A DNA stretch of 64,000 nucleotides, from NCBI RefSeq assembly GCF_009906855.1, contig NZ_CP047650.1:4712001-4776000 (forward strand), read 5' to 3'. A program made the position numbers and the translations under genes. Source of the DNA: Xylophilus rhododendri. Lineage in GTDB: Bacteria; Pseudomonadota; Gammaproteobacteria; Burkholderiales; Burkholderiaceae_C. This document shows positions 17,129 through 25,092 of the stretch, in pieces. The stretch's first letter is position 1; the number at the start of each line of letters is the position of its first letter. Under the pieces are notes generated by a model that was not told the origin of the DNA, searched no databases, and worked only from the letters and a program-made list of their open reading frames with translations.

Positions 17129-18298
17129 CTACTTATAGAAATCCGGGTAGAACACGCTCACCGGGTTGCCAACGCTTTCAGGATCTTCAATTGCTTTGCG
17201 AGCTTGGTTCGCTATCTCTGCTCTGTAAGTCTGAATTTTTGGAATCAGGCTGTAGATATCTGTTGTATCGAAGACAAGCGTTCGAGATTGGTTGACGTCG
17301 AATGGAAGCCGGTCGGCCTTGCGAATAAGCTGAACTACCGGCAAACGCAGTGCATGCCGGAGCGCGACTTCATAGAAGACATTCGGGTTTAGGTAAGAAA
17401 GATCGGCGATAGCCAGTTTTGACTTCTTGAGGTATTCCAGCACTTGGGTGGTGATCATCCCTGGCTCACCGATGTGATCCGCCCTGACGACGATTAGGCC
17501 AAGCTCTTCAAGTGCGGGCTGCACGAGTGAAGACATGAAGAGATCTGCGTGTTTGCGTGCTTCACTGTCCTCCGTGCCTATCGGTGTAATGTAGAAGCAC
17601 ACCTTCTCCCAATCCGATGAAATGGCCGAGTCGTTCGCAACCTTCTTCACGATCGCCGGCGTTGCTTGCGCCAGGGCAGCGTGCACCGTGTGAGCTACGC
17701 CGTCCGCCCTAGGAGTCTCTTCCAATAGCTGTTCGATGGAAATGAGCGTTTCTGCTCCACCAATTGTACGAAGTAGGCCTAGGTCCTTTACGTTAACTGT
17801 GAACGTATCGACGCATTCGTCTAAGTCCGGTACATCGATGCCGGAGTCTCGCACGACATCTTTGATGATCTCGCGTTCCGGTAGTCGCTTGCTCTTGTAA
17901 TGCTCGTACAGGAGCTTGAATGGGGCCACGCCATTGATAGCCAAGTCAAAAGCAGCCTTGCGCCGCTCGGCGTCCGATCGTGAAGTATTGACCACCACAG
18001 CACCGACGGGCGTCAATTCGAGAAAATCGGCAGCGTACGATCCAGTGGTAATGCCGTATTTGCCGGAATTCGTGATCGCCATCTTGGTCGCGCTACTAGT
18101 AGCGGACTTGCCCATCTTCTCCAGCAGCGTAAGACGACGCACGCGTTCTCCGGCAGCGTGCGTCATGATCGCGTTGCCGAGGCCTAATGCATCCTGAAAC
18201 GACGACGCTGGGTAAGGGCGGGCTGTGCGCGTGCGCCCTACATCTGCGCTCGGATTGTCTGCCTTCTTCGCGGGTGCCTTTTTCTTCGCAGTTGCCAT
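17129..18298 (-). CDS. putative effector: winged-helix-like N terminus plus deoxyribosyltransferase/TIR-like domain
   Basis: A 389-aa protein. A Lys/Ala-rich tail (1-25) precedes a region with winged-helix character (about 31-105; ITNSGKYGITTGSY near 75-88), then a helical middle. Residues 232-347 look like a Rossmann-type domain of the nucleoside deoxyribosyltransferase/TIR-related class: VCFYITPIG at the first strand, VVRADH, IADLSYLNPNVFYE with D299, N306 and E310, then LPVVQLI. Such domains act on nucleotides or NAD in several bacterial defence proteins. Codon use is AT-rich. The gene stands alone on the minus strand between the membrane-gene array and the integrase. A role in phage defence is inference. 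Confidence 0.6.
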   Translation of the reverse strand: MATAKKKAPAKKADNPSADVGRTRTARPYPASSFQDALGLGNAIMTHAAGERVRRLTLLEKMGKSATSSATKMAITNSGKYGITTGSYAADFLELTPVGAVVVNTSRSDAERRKAAFDLAINGVAPFKLLYEHYKSKRLPEREIIKDVVRDSGIDVPDLDECVDTFTVNVKDLGLLRTIGGAETLISIEQLLEETPRADGVAHTVHAALAQATPAIVKKVANDSAISSDWEKVCFYITPIGTEDSEARKHADLFMSSLVQPALEELGLIVVRADHIGEPGMITTQVLEYLKKSKLAIADLSYLNPNVFYEVALRHALRLPVVQLIRKADRLPFDVNQSRTLVFDTTDIYSLIPKIQTYRAEIANQARKAIEDPESVGNPVSVFYPDFYK

Positions 18299-18523
18299 GC
18301 CTGAGTCCTATTTGGTTGTCGCCGTCGAACAAGACGCTTTGACTCAGTGCTACAGGTCTGGAAGTCAACCGCGTCCCTCCCGTCATGCGCACTAATTGGC
18401 GTCTATTCAGTGTAACAGTGAGTCAAGTATGCGTGCGGCGGCTCCCTCGCTAGGGGCTAATCCACTGTTCGATAATTGCTGGCACCGCAATGGCCATAAT
18501 TTCCAAATAGTAGTGCAGCTGGG

Positions 18524-18548
18524 TGTCTGCTTCTGGCCGTTAGCGGCA
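18524..18548 (-). repeat. inverted, imperfect copy of the island repeat
   Basis: TGTCTGCTTCTGGCCGTTAG followed by CGGCA is an imperfect palindrome related to the 16898 element. Its reverse complement contains GGCCAGAAGC, so it lies opposite in orientation to copies 1-4 and closes the repeat-containing stretch beside the integrase. Confidence 0.6.
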
Positions 18549-18552
18549 GGAA

Positions 18553-19119
18553 TTACCGACCCGGCCGATGTCTTAAAGCTTCCGTCAGCTCAGAAATTTC
18601 CAGAGCATCATCGACCTCGACGCCAAGGTAGCGCACGGTGCTCTCGAGCTTAGTGTGCCCCAGCAATAGTTGTACCGCGCGCAGGTTTTTGGTTCGCCTG
18701 TAAATCAGCGACGCCTTGGTGCGTCTCATCGTGTGCGTACGGTACGCCGCCGGGTCGAGGCCGATTTCCTCTACCCAGGAGTCCACGATTCGGGCGTATT
18801 GCCTGGTGCTGAGATGGTGGGCATAGGCATTGCGCGACGGAAAAACATAGTCGCGGGCTTGAAGCTGCGCTTCTTCCAGCCAAGCCGCTACCGATACGCG
18901 GGTGAGTTCGGTGATCTCGAACTGGGTGGGCAAGCGCGTCTTCTGTTGAACGATGGATGCGCGCGCCGCCACTCGGCCAGCGCACGCGATGTCTTGGACA
19001 CGCAATTGCAGCAGATCACAGCCTCGCAGCTTGCTGTCTATGCCTAAATTAGACAGGGCTAAGTCGCGGGTTCGATGGCGCAGTTGAAGGTGTATGCGGA
19101 TCGCCCAGATGTCTTTCAA
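18553..19119 (-). CDS. short tyrosine recombinase/integrase (possibly 5'-truncated)
   Basis: A 188-aa catalytic domain without the usual N-terminal core-binding region. Catalytic residues are in order: arginine in SKLRGCDLLQL, THTMRRTK (H..R), LLLGH, and the tyrosine in STVRYLGVE. The first available start is a TTG at 19119; upstream the frame continues as APLK without an ATG before a stop. Related short integrases usually carry about 20-30 more N-terminal residues before the KDIWAIRI segment. The gene may therefore be truncated. It is the only recombinase in the window and lies at the end of the AT-rich island. Confidence 0.75.
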   Translation of the reverse strand: MKDIWAIRIHLQLRHRTRDLALSNLGIDSKLRGCDLLQLRVQDIACAGRVAARASIVQQKTRLPTQFEITELTRVSVAAWLEEAQLQARDYVFPSRNAYAHHLSTRQYARIVDSWVEEIGLDPAAYRTHTMRRTKASLIYRRTKNLRAVQLLLGHTKLESTVRYLGVEVDDALEISELTEALRHRPGR

Positions 19120-19221
19120 TTTGAGCGGTGCTTTCTGGCATGGTGAACTTCGGCAGTTGGAAGGGACGTACTGTGCGCCGCATCGATCCGATGCAGGCCC
19201 ATGCCGGTTCCCGCCATCGAT

Positions 19222-19497
19222 TCACACGTGGGCCAGCATCCAGTCCTCGGCGCTTTCGAAGGCGCCGGGCTCGCCCAGCCGGCGCAGCGCGACGTCGGCG
19301 ATCCAGCCGACACGCTCCATCGCCTGTCGCAACAGCAGGATGCGTTGGTCCTTGTCTTCTTCTTCCCCGGTGCCTTGAAGCGCCAGCTGGATCGCGTTGC
19401 TGGCGAGCACGTTGATCTCGCGTAGCAGTGCCTGTACCTGATCTGGTGTCTGCGATGGGGTGGGTTCCGGTGTGACGGATGTCGTCTGTTTCTTCAT
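19222..19497 (-). CDS. small conserved-looking protein of unknown function
   Basis: A 91-aa soluble protein: a Thr/Pro/Ser-rich start (TTSVTPEPTPSQTPD) followed by an amphipathic helical body (ALLREINVLASNAIQLALQG, ILLLRQAMERVGWIADVALR). It has a strong ribosome-binding site (CAGGAGGCAGGC before ATG). Upstream lies a sequence able to form a long stem, suggesting a structured leader. No family name can be given. Confidence 0.65.
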   Translation of the reverse strand: MKKQTTSVTPEPTPSQTPDQVQALLREINVLASNAIQLALQGTGEEEDKDQRILLLRQAMERVGWIADVALRRLGEPGAFESAEDWMLAHV

Positions 19498-19564
19498 GCC
19501 TGCCTCCTGATCGTTGGCTCCACAAAGGGATGCCGCCGTCAATTCGTCGGGTAGAAGAAGTGGC

Positions 19565-19640
19565 GGCGGTTCGAACAGGTTGGCGTACCGTGACCTCCTG
19601 CGAAGAACGGCAGGGCGTGAGCCCTCCCATCCGAACCGCC
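19565..19640 (-). ncRNA. candidate structured leader RNA upstream of the 91-aa gene
   Basis: A 9-bp inverted repeat (GGCGGTTCG at 19565-19573, CGAACCGCC at 19632-19640) encloses a smaller hairpin AGGGC-GTGA-GCCCT at 19612-19625. Transcribed leftward, this stretch would form the 5' leader about 70-145 nt upstream of the ATG at 19497. A multi-stem leader could be a cis-regulatory element. There is no terminator-like T-run inside it. The ligand or mechanism is unknown. Confidence 0.4.
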
Positions 19641-19655
19641 ATAAACGAGTCGAAT

Positions 19656-19698
19656 GAAAAGGCCGCAGTCCCTGCGGAAATGCGGTGTCCTGCGGCCT
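19656..19698 (-). terminator. intrinsic terminator of the 23952-19793 operon
   Basis: Read on the minus strand, AGGCCGCAG (19698-19690) pairs with CTGCGGCCT (19668-19660) and is followed by TTTT (19660-19657). It lies about 95 nt after the stop of the aldolase gene and before the structured leader of the next minus-strand gene. Confidence 0.6.
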
Positions 19699-19792
19699 AG
19701 GCCACAGAAGGTCGTCAGGACGCCAATCCTGGTCGCGTTTTTTGCGCGACAGCGAACTCTATCTCAAGCACCCGCCCATCGGGAACGGCCGC

Positions 19793-20722
19793 TCACCGCC
19801 CCCAGCGCAGCACCATCGGATCCAGCCGCCGCGCCGTCTCCAGCAGCCCCTCGCGCACCTCCGGATGCATCGAAGGCCAGGGGTGCCGCGGCTCCTCGCA
19901 GTCGATCACCCCGCCGGCCTTCATCAGCGCCTTGCAGGCCAGGAAACCCGCCTGCCGGTTCTCGTAGTTGATCAGCGGCAGCCACTGCTGGTAGCGGGCG
20001 AAGGCCAGGTCCCTGTCGCCTGCGCGATGGGCTTCGATGATGGGGCGGATGCCGTCCGCGAAACCCCCGCCGGTCATGGCGCCGGTGGCGCCTGCGTCCA
20101 GGTCGGCCAGCAGGGTGATGGCCTCCTCGCCGTCCCAGGGGCCTTCGATGGCTTCGCCGCCCAGGCGGATCAGCTCGCGCAGCTTGCTGGCGGCGCCGGG
20201 TGTTTCGATCTTGAAGTAGCTCAAGTTTTCGATCTCGCGCGCCATGCGGGCGAGCAGGGCGGCCGACAGCACCGTGCCGCTGGCAGGCGCGTCCTGCACC
20301 ATGATCGGGATGGAGACGGCGTCGGACACCCGTGCGTAGAAGTCGAAGATTTGCCGCTCCGGCACCCGGAAGGTGGCGCCGTGGTAGGGCGGCATCAGCA
20401 TCAGCATGGCGGCGCCCATCTCCTGCGCGCGGCGGCTGCGTTCGGCGCAGACCTTGGTGCTGAAGTGGGTGGTGGTGACGATCACCGGCACCCGGCCGGC
20501 CACATGGTCGAGCACGGTGCGGGTGAGGATCTCGCGCTCCTCGTCGGAGATCAGGAACTGCTCCGAGAAGTTGGCCAGGATGCAGATGCCGTCCACGCCG
20601 GAGTCGATCATGAAATCGATGCAGCGTTTCTGGCTCGGCAGGTCGAGTGCGCCGTCCTCGGTGAAGGTGGTGGGCGCGACGGGGAAGATGCCGCGAAAGC
20701 GGGGGTTGCTCAGGCCGGGCAT
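19793..20722 (-). CDS. dihydrodipicolinate synthase (DapA) family aldolase
   Basis: A 309-aa TIM-barrel protein with family features: FRGIFPVAPTTF at the N terminus, a Schiff-base lysine in LSYFKIETPG, the conserved GATGAMTGG segment and typical length. It lies 2 nt downstream of the enolase-superfamily dehydratase gene and has its own Shine-Dalgarno (GGAGTGAAG). In this setting it most likely cleaves or processes a 2-keto-3-deoxy sugar acid made by the dehydratase, rather than acting in lysine synthesis. The exact sugar acid is not known. Confidence 0.85.
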   Translation of the reverse strand: MPGLSNPRFRGIFPVAPTTFTEDGALDLPSQKRCIDFMIDSGVDGICILANFSEQFLISDEEREILTRTVLDHVAGRVPVIVTTTHFSTKVCAERSRRAQEMGAAMLMLMPPYHGATFRVPERQIFDFYARVSDAVSIPIMVQDAPASGTVLSAALLARMAREIENLSYFKIETPGAASKLRELIRLGGEAIEGPWDGEEAITLLADLDAGATGAMTGGGFADGIRPIIEAHRAGDRDLAFARYQQWLPLINYENRQAGFLACKALMKAGGVIDCEEPRHPWPSMHPEVREGLLETARRLDPMVLRWGR

Positions 20723-20724
20723 CT

Positions 20725-21897
20725 TCACTCCACGATGTCGAACTGGTCGAGGAACTCGGTCTTGAGTGTCAGGCCCAGCCCGGGCACGTCGTCCCTGAGT
20801 TGCACGAAGCCGTTCTCGGCCACCGGCTCGCCGTCGAAGATGTAGTAGAAAAGTTCGTTGCCCACTTCCACGTCGAACATGGGGAAGTATTCGCTCATCG
20901 GCGAGGCCAGCGAACTCATGGTGAGGTGGTAGTTGTGCATCTGCCCGGCATGGGGCACCACCGGCACGCTGTAGGCCTCGCACAGGGCGTTGATCTTGTG
21001 GGCGGCGGTGATGCCGCCGACGCGGTTGGTGTCGTACTGCACCACGCTCACCGCCTTCTTCTCCAGCAGCTGCTTGAAGCCGTAGAGGCTGAACTCGTGC
21101 TCGCCGCCGGAGATCGGGATGCTGGTCAGGGCATTGAGTTCGGCATAGCCGTCGATGTCGTCGGCGATCACCGGTTCCTCCACCCAGCGGGGCGCGAACT
21201 TCTCCAGCTTGGGCAGCAGGCGTTTGCCGTATTCCAGGTTCCAGCCCATGTAGCACTCCAGCATCAGGTCGCTGTCGTAGCCGATGACTTCACGCAGGGC
21301 CTCGACCATTTTCAGGTTCTCGGCCACGCCTTTGGTGCCGTGTGCCGGGCCGTAGCCGAAGCGGGACTTGAACATGGTGAAGCCCTGGTCCAGGAATTTC
21401 TCGGCCTCGTCCTGCATGTCCTTCAGGTCGGTGCGGTAGAGCTTGCTGTAGTAGCAGGGGATCTTCTCCTTGGTGCGGCCGCCCAGCAGCTTGAAGACGG
21501 GTTTGTTCACCGACTTGCCCAGGATGTCCCAGATGGCCAGGTCCACCGCCGAGATCGCCGCCATGGTCACGCCCTTGCGGCCCCAGGCATGGGTGCTGCG
21601 GTACATGCGCTGCCAGAGGTATTCGTAGTCCCAGGGATCCTGGCCGATGACCAGCGGGGCGAGGTACTGGTCGATGATGGCCTTGGCGATGGCCGGGGCC
21701 AGGGCCACGTTGCCCAGGCCGACGATGCCGTCGTCGGTCTCGATCTCCACCACGGTCCAGGAATGGAAGCGGAAGGTGCTCATGGTCTCGGCGGGCGAGT
21801 AGAGCAGGTCCATGGCGTTGGAGCAGAAGTTGCCCTGGGGCGGAACGGTCTTGCCCTTCCACTGGAACACGCGGGCGCGGACGGATTTGATCTTCAT
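20725..21897 (-). CDS. enolase-superfamily sugar-acid dehydratase (L-rhamnonate dehydratase-like)
   Basis: A 390-aa member of the mandelate racemase/muconate lactonising group. The closest outline I recognise is L-rhamnonate dehydratase: [11 protein letters not shown] (acid/base K177), metal ligands at E214 (LMLECYMGW), E240 and E266 (SGGEHE), then VVPHAGQ with H315. E214 stands where Asp is common. It dehydrates an acid sugar to a 2-keto-3-deoxy product with Mg2+. Downstream is an aldolase, upstream a PdxA-type dehydrogenase and a Bug receptor, consistent with a complete uptake and breakdown route. The substrate assignment is inference. Confidence 0.82.
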   Translation of the reverse strand: MKIKSVRARVFQWKGKTVPPQGNFCSNAMDLLYSPAETMSTFRFHSWTVVEIETDDGIVGLGNVALAPAIAKAIIDQYLAPLVIGQDPWDYEYLWQRMYRSTHAWGRKGVTMAAISAVDLAIWDILGKSVNKPVFKLLGGRTKEKIPCYYSKLYRTDLKDMQDEAEKFLDQGFTMFKSRFGYGPAHGTKGVAENLKMVEALREVIGYDSDLMLECYMGWNLEYGKRLLPKLEKFAPRWVEEPVIADDIDGYAELNALTSIPISGGEHEFSLYGFKQLLEKKAVSVVQYDTNRVGGITAAHKINALCEAYSVPVVPHAGQMHNYHLTMSSLASPMSEYFPMFDVEVGNELFYYIFDGEPVAENGFVQLRDDVPGLGLTLKTEFLDQFDIVE

Positions 21898-21917
21898 GGT
21901 TCGGCTGTCTCTCTGTC

Positions 21918-22966
21918 TTATGCGGTGGGAAGGCTGTGCTTGCGGCGCTGGGCGATGCCCATGCGGCAGGCGATCAGGAAGGCCTGCCAGGTGGCATCGA
22001 CGTTGGCGCGGCCCTGGCCGGCGATGTCGTAGGCGGTGCCGTGGGCCGGCGTGGTGATGGGGATGGGCAGGCCGCCCTGCACCGTCACCCCGCGCGAGAA
22101 GCCCAGCAGCTTGATGGCGATCTGGCCCTGGTCGTGGTACATGGTGACGATGGCCTGGTACTCGCCGGCCTGGGCCTTGAGGAAGATGGTGTCGGCGGGG
22201 AAAGGGCCGTGGAAGGGCGCCTCGGTGGGCCATGCGCGGGCCTGCAGGGCGCGCACGGCGGGCTCGATGGTGTCCACCTCCTCGCGGCCGCAGACGCCGC
22301 CGTCGCCGCCATGCGGGTTGAAGGCGGCGATGGCCACTTTGGGCGCTTCTATGCCGCTGGCCAGCAGGGAGCGGTAGAGCAGCTCGGCCGCCTGCTCGAT
22401 GCGTTCGCGGGTGATGTATTGGGCCACGTCCTTCATCGGCACATGGGAGGAGATGCGGGAGGTCCACAGCTCGCCCAGGGTGTTGAACTCGCAGAAATAG
22501 CCGCTCACGCCCAGGTATTCGGCGAAGTGGTGCAGCTCGTCTTCATGGCGCAGGCCGCCGATCTTCATGGCCTGCTTGTTGAGCGGGGCGAAGCAGATGG
22601 CGTCGATGTCGCCTGCCAGGGCGGCGTCCATGCAGCGGTCCAGCACCTGCAGCACGGAGCGGCCGCCGGGGCGTCGGCCCTGGACCGCTGTACTTCGGTT
22701 TGCGACACGGTGTGCACTTCCAGGAAGGCGGGCCGCTCGCTGCCGCTGCGGCCGCGCACCTCGGCCAGGCTGGCCACCTCGGCGGTCGGCACCCGCAGGC
22801 CGGTGATGCGCTGGCCTTCCTCCCACAGCCAGCGGTCGCCCACCAGCACGATGTTGGCGCGCTCTGTCGCCTCGGGTTTGGCGAGCAGGCGGGCGATGAG
22901 TTCGGCGCCTATGCCGGCGGGGTCGCCCAGGGTGAGGGCGACGACGGGTTTTTCTTGCTGTGTCAT
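21918..22966 (-). pseudogene. PdxA-family dehydrogenase, frameshifted
   Basis: Two frames together give a complete PdxA-type protein (about 349 aa if one base is restored). The N-terminal frame from ATG 22966 reads KPVVALTLGDPAGIGAELIA and ends near HTVSQTEVQ. The C-terminal frame resumes at GGRSVLQVLDRC and carries [21 protein letters not shown] and [14 protein letters not shown], the metal and NAD-site motifs. The break maps to a run of four G at 22668-22671 (C4 on the coding strand), where five restore the frame. In sugar-acid operons this family usually oxidises 4-phosphothreonate-type compounds. The break may be a real mutation or a base-calling error. Confidence 0.85.
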
Positions 22967-22971
22967 GGCTG

Positions 22972-23952
22972 TCAGTCCACCTTGATGTTGGCCTTGCGGA
23001 TCAGGTCGCCGTAGCGCTTGAACTCGGCCGCGTTGAAGGCCATGAACTCGGCCTGGGTCATGGGGGTGATCTCGGCGCCCACGGCTTCGAGGCGGGTGCG
23101 TGTCTCGGGCATGGCGAGCACCCGGTTGACCTCGTCGTGCACCCGCGCCTGCACCGCCTTGGGCGTGGCCGCCGGCATGTAGAGGCCGTACCAGGCGGTG
23201 ACTTCGACGTAGGGCAGGCCGGCCTCGGCCATGGTCGGCACGTTGGGCAGCTGGGGGTTGCGCTTGGCGGTGGTCACGGCCAGCGGGCGCATCTTGCCGG
23301 CCTTGATCTGGCCGATCACCGAGGGCATGGTGTCGAAGCTCATCTGCACCTGGCCGCCCACCAGGTCCATCAGGGCCGGGCCGCTGCCCTTGTAGGGCAC
23401 GTGCACGATGTCCACGCCCGCCGCCTCGCGGAACATCTCGGCGGCAATGTGCTGGGTGCTGCCGGCGCCGCTGCTGGCGAAGTTGATCTTGCCGGGCTCC
23501 TTCTTGGCCAGCGCCACCAGCTCCTGCACGTTCTTCGCCGGCAGCTCGTTGGTGACGACCAGCACGTTGGGCACGCCGCCCACGTAGGCGACCGGCACCA
23601 GGTCGCGGTTGGTGTCGTAGCCGAGCTTGAGCAGATGCGGCGCGATGGCATGGGCGGTGACCACGCCCATCACCAGGGTGTGGCCGTCGGTGGACTTGGC
23701 GGTGAAGTCGGCGGCGATGGTGTTGGAGACGCCCGGGCGGTTCTCCACCACGATGGGCTGCTTGAGCAGGGGCCCGAGCCGGTCGGCCACCGCACGCGCC
23801 ATGGCGTCGGTGCCGCCGCCGGGGGCCGAGCCGACCTCGATGCGCAGGGGGCGGTTGGGCCAGTCCGCGCCGGGCTGGGCCTGCGTGATCGAGGGGACGA
23901 GGGCCGACCCGGCCAGCGCCAGGCAGGCGGCGGTCCGCAGCAGTGTCTTCAT
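22972..23952 (-). CDS. Bug/TctC-family periplasmic solute-binding receptor
   Basis: A 326-aa protein with a Sec signal peptide (ACLALAGSALVPSITQAQ) and standard Bug motifs: WPNRPLRIEVGSAPGGGTD, VENRPG, a GKINFASSGAGS segment, and VPYKGSGPALMDLVGGQ. Bug proteins capture carboxylates in the periplasm; no TctA/TctB membrane partners are encoded nearby. It is the first gene of the sugar-acid operon, divergent from a LysR gene, so its ligand is probably the acid consumed by the dehydratase downstream. Confidence 0.9.
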   Translation of the reverse strand: MKTLLRTAACLALAGSALVPSITQAQPGADWPNRPLRIEVGSAPGGGTDAMARAVADRLGPLLKQPIVVENRPGVSNTIAADFTAKSTDGHTLVMGVVTAHAIAPHLLKLGYDTNRDLVPVAYVGGVPNVLVVTNELPAKNVQELVALAKKEPGKINFASSGAGSTQHIAAEMFREAAGVDIVHVPYKGSGPALMDLVGGQVQMSFDTMPSVIGQIKAGKMRPLAVTTAKRNPQLPNVPTMAEAGLPYVEVTAWYGLYMPAATPKAVQARVHDEVNRVLAMPETRTRLEAVGAEITPMTQAEFMAFNAAEFKRYGDLIRKANIKVD

Positions 23953-24064
23953 GTTGTCTCCGGTGTTTTTTAGGGGAACGCCGGGCCATCTTAGGAAGGC
24001 GATTGATGCCCGTAAACTGAAAGTATTTGATAGGCTGATCGCCTCAGGTTATCGGTCGACGCCC

Positions 24065-25003
24065 ATGGACACCACCCCCCAATTGCTCAACCGGCTGCGC
24101 ATGCGCCAGGTGGCGCTGCTGCTGGCCATCGAGGAGCGCGGCACCCTGCGCGCCGCCGCCGCGCACCTGGGCCTGAGCCAGCCCGCGGCCACCAAGATGC
24201 TGCACGAGCTGGAGCTGACGCTGGGCCAGCCGCTGTTCGAACGGGTGGGGCGCGGCCTGCGCACCAGCCCGGCGGGCGATATCGCCCTGGCGTATTTCCG
24301 CGGGGTGCGCGGCACGATGGAGACGCTCAACCGCGAGCTGCAGGAGTTGAAGCGCGGCGGCAGCGGCCGGCTGCGGGTGGGCAGCATCATGGCGGCCTCG
24401 CCGGCCGACCTCACCGAGGCGCTGATCCGCATCAAGGCCGAATACCCGCTGCTGGCGGTGAAGATCGATGTGGGCACCAGCGACCGGCTGATGGAGGGCC
24501 TGGACGAAGGCTCGCTCGACCTGGTGATCGGCCGGGTGCCGGCCCAGGCGGGGGACGACTACCTGTTCCGCGCGCTGTCGGAAGAGGCGCTGTCGGTGGT
24601 GGTCGCCACCGGCCATCCGCTGGCCGGCAAGGGCCAGGTGGATTTCGCGGCGCTGCAGGCCTTCCACTGGATCCTGCAGCCGCACGGCAGCCCCATGCGC
24701 GACGTGATCGAGCAGGAGTTCCGCAGCCGGCACACGCCGCTGCCGCGCGGGCTGATCGAGACGGCCTCCATCCTCACGACGACCAACCTGATCGCCCGCA
24801 CCGACATGGTGGCCGTGATCCCCGAGGCGGTGGCCAGCCGGTACGAGAAGCACGGGCTGCTGGCGATCCTGCCCTGCCGCTTCCGGGCGGAGCTGGCGTC
24901 TTACGGCACCATCGTGCGGCGGGACCGGCCGGCGGGGATGGCGGCAGGCCGGTTCATGGAGATACTTCACCGGTCCTCGTCTGCCGAGCCGGCTGGTGCA
25001 TAG
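24065..25003 (+). CDS. LysR-family transcriptional regulator of the sugar-acid operon
   Basis: A 312-aa protein. The N-terminal helix-turn-helix is LRAAAAHLGLSQPAATKMLHELE (given in two parts: LRAAAAHLGL and SQPAATKMLHELE), followed by LGQPLFERVGRGLRTSPAG and a periplasmic-binding-like effector domain. It is transcribed divergently from the Bug-dehydratase-aldolase operon with 112 nt between the starts, the classical LysR arrangement, so it likely controls that operon in response to the substrate or an intermediate. The ATG at 24065 gives the usual length; upstream in-frame codons lack domain content. Confidence 0.9.
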   Translation: MDTTPQLLNRLRMRQVALLLAIEERGTLRAAAAHLGLSQPAATKMLHELELTLGQPLFERVGRGLRTSPAGDIALAYFRGVRGTMETLNRELQELKRGGSGRLRVGSIMAASPADLTEALIRIKAEYPLLAVKIDVGTSDRLMEGLDEGSLDLVIGRVPAQAGDDYLFRALSEEALSVVVATGHPLAGKGQVDFAALQAFHWILQPHGSPMRDVIEQEFRSRHTPLPRGLIETASILTTTNLIARTDMVAVIPEAVASRYEKHGLLAILPCRFRAELASYGTIVRRDRPAGMAAGRFMEILHRSSSAEPAGA

Positions 25004-25040
25004 CTCATCCGTTCTCGCCACGCACGCTCCGCCCATGCAG

Positions 25041-25068
25041 CTTGGGGCTCCAAGCCAGGATCGATAAT
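25041..25068 (+). promoter_or_regulatory. candidate promoter with hairpin/operator before the AAA-PIN-ligase operon
   Basis: A -10-like GATAAT lies at 25063-25068, 25 nt before the ATG. Just upstream, CTTGG (25041-25045) and CCAAG (25050-25054) form a perfect inverted repeat where the -35 region would be, which could be an operator. No good -35 hexamer is visible. Confidence 0.3.
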
Positions 25069-25092
25069 TCGACTCCGGACCCAGGAAACACG

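Larger units (their letters stand above)
14460..19500. other. putative genomic island (AT-richer, hypothetical genes, integrase)
   Basis: From about 14460 to 19100 the DNA is visibly less GC-rich and codon choice is relaxed compared with both flanks. The genes are small membrane or lipoproteins of unknown function, a possible effector protein and a tyrosine integrase at the right end. Five copies of a short repeat run in one orientation and a sixth lies inverted at 18524. No att duplication or tRNA target was found, so the ends are approximate. Confidence 0.5.

Noticed and set aside
18300..19800. tRNA gene or att duplication as island target
   Set aside because: No cloverleaf with GGTTCRANNCC-type T loop and no matching direct repeat flanking the integrase could be seen by eye.
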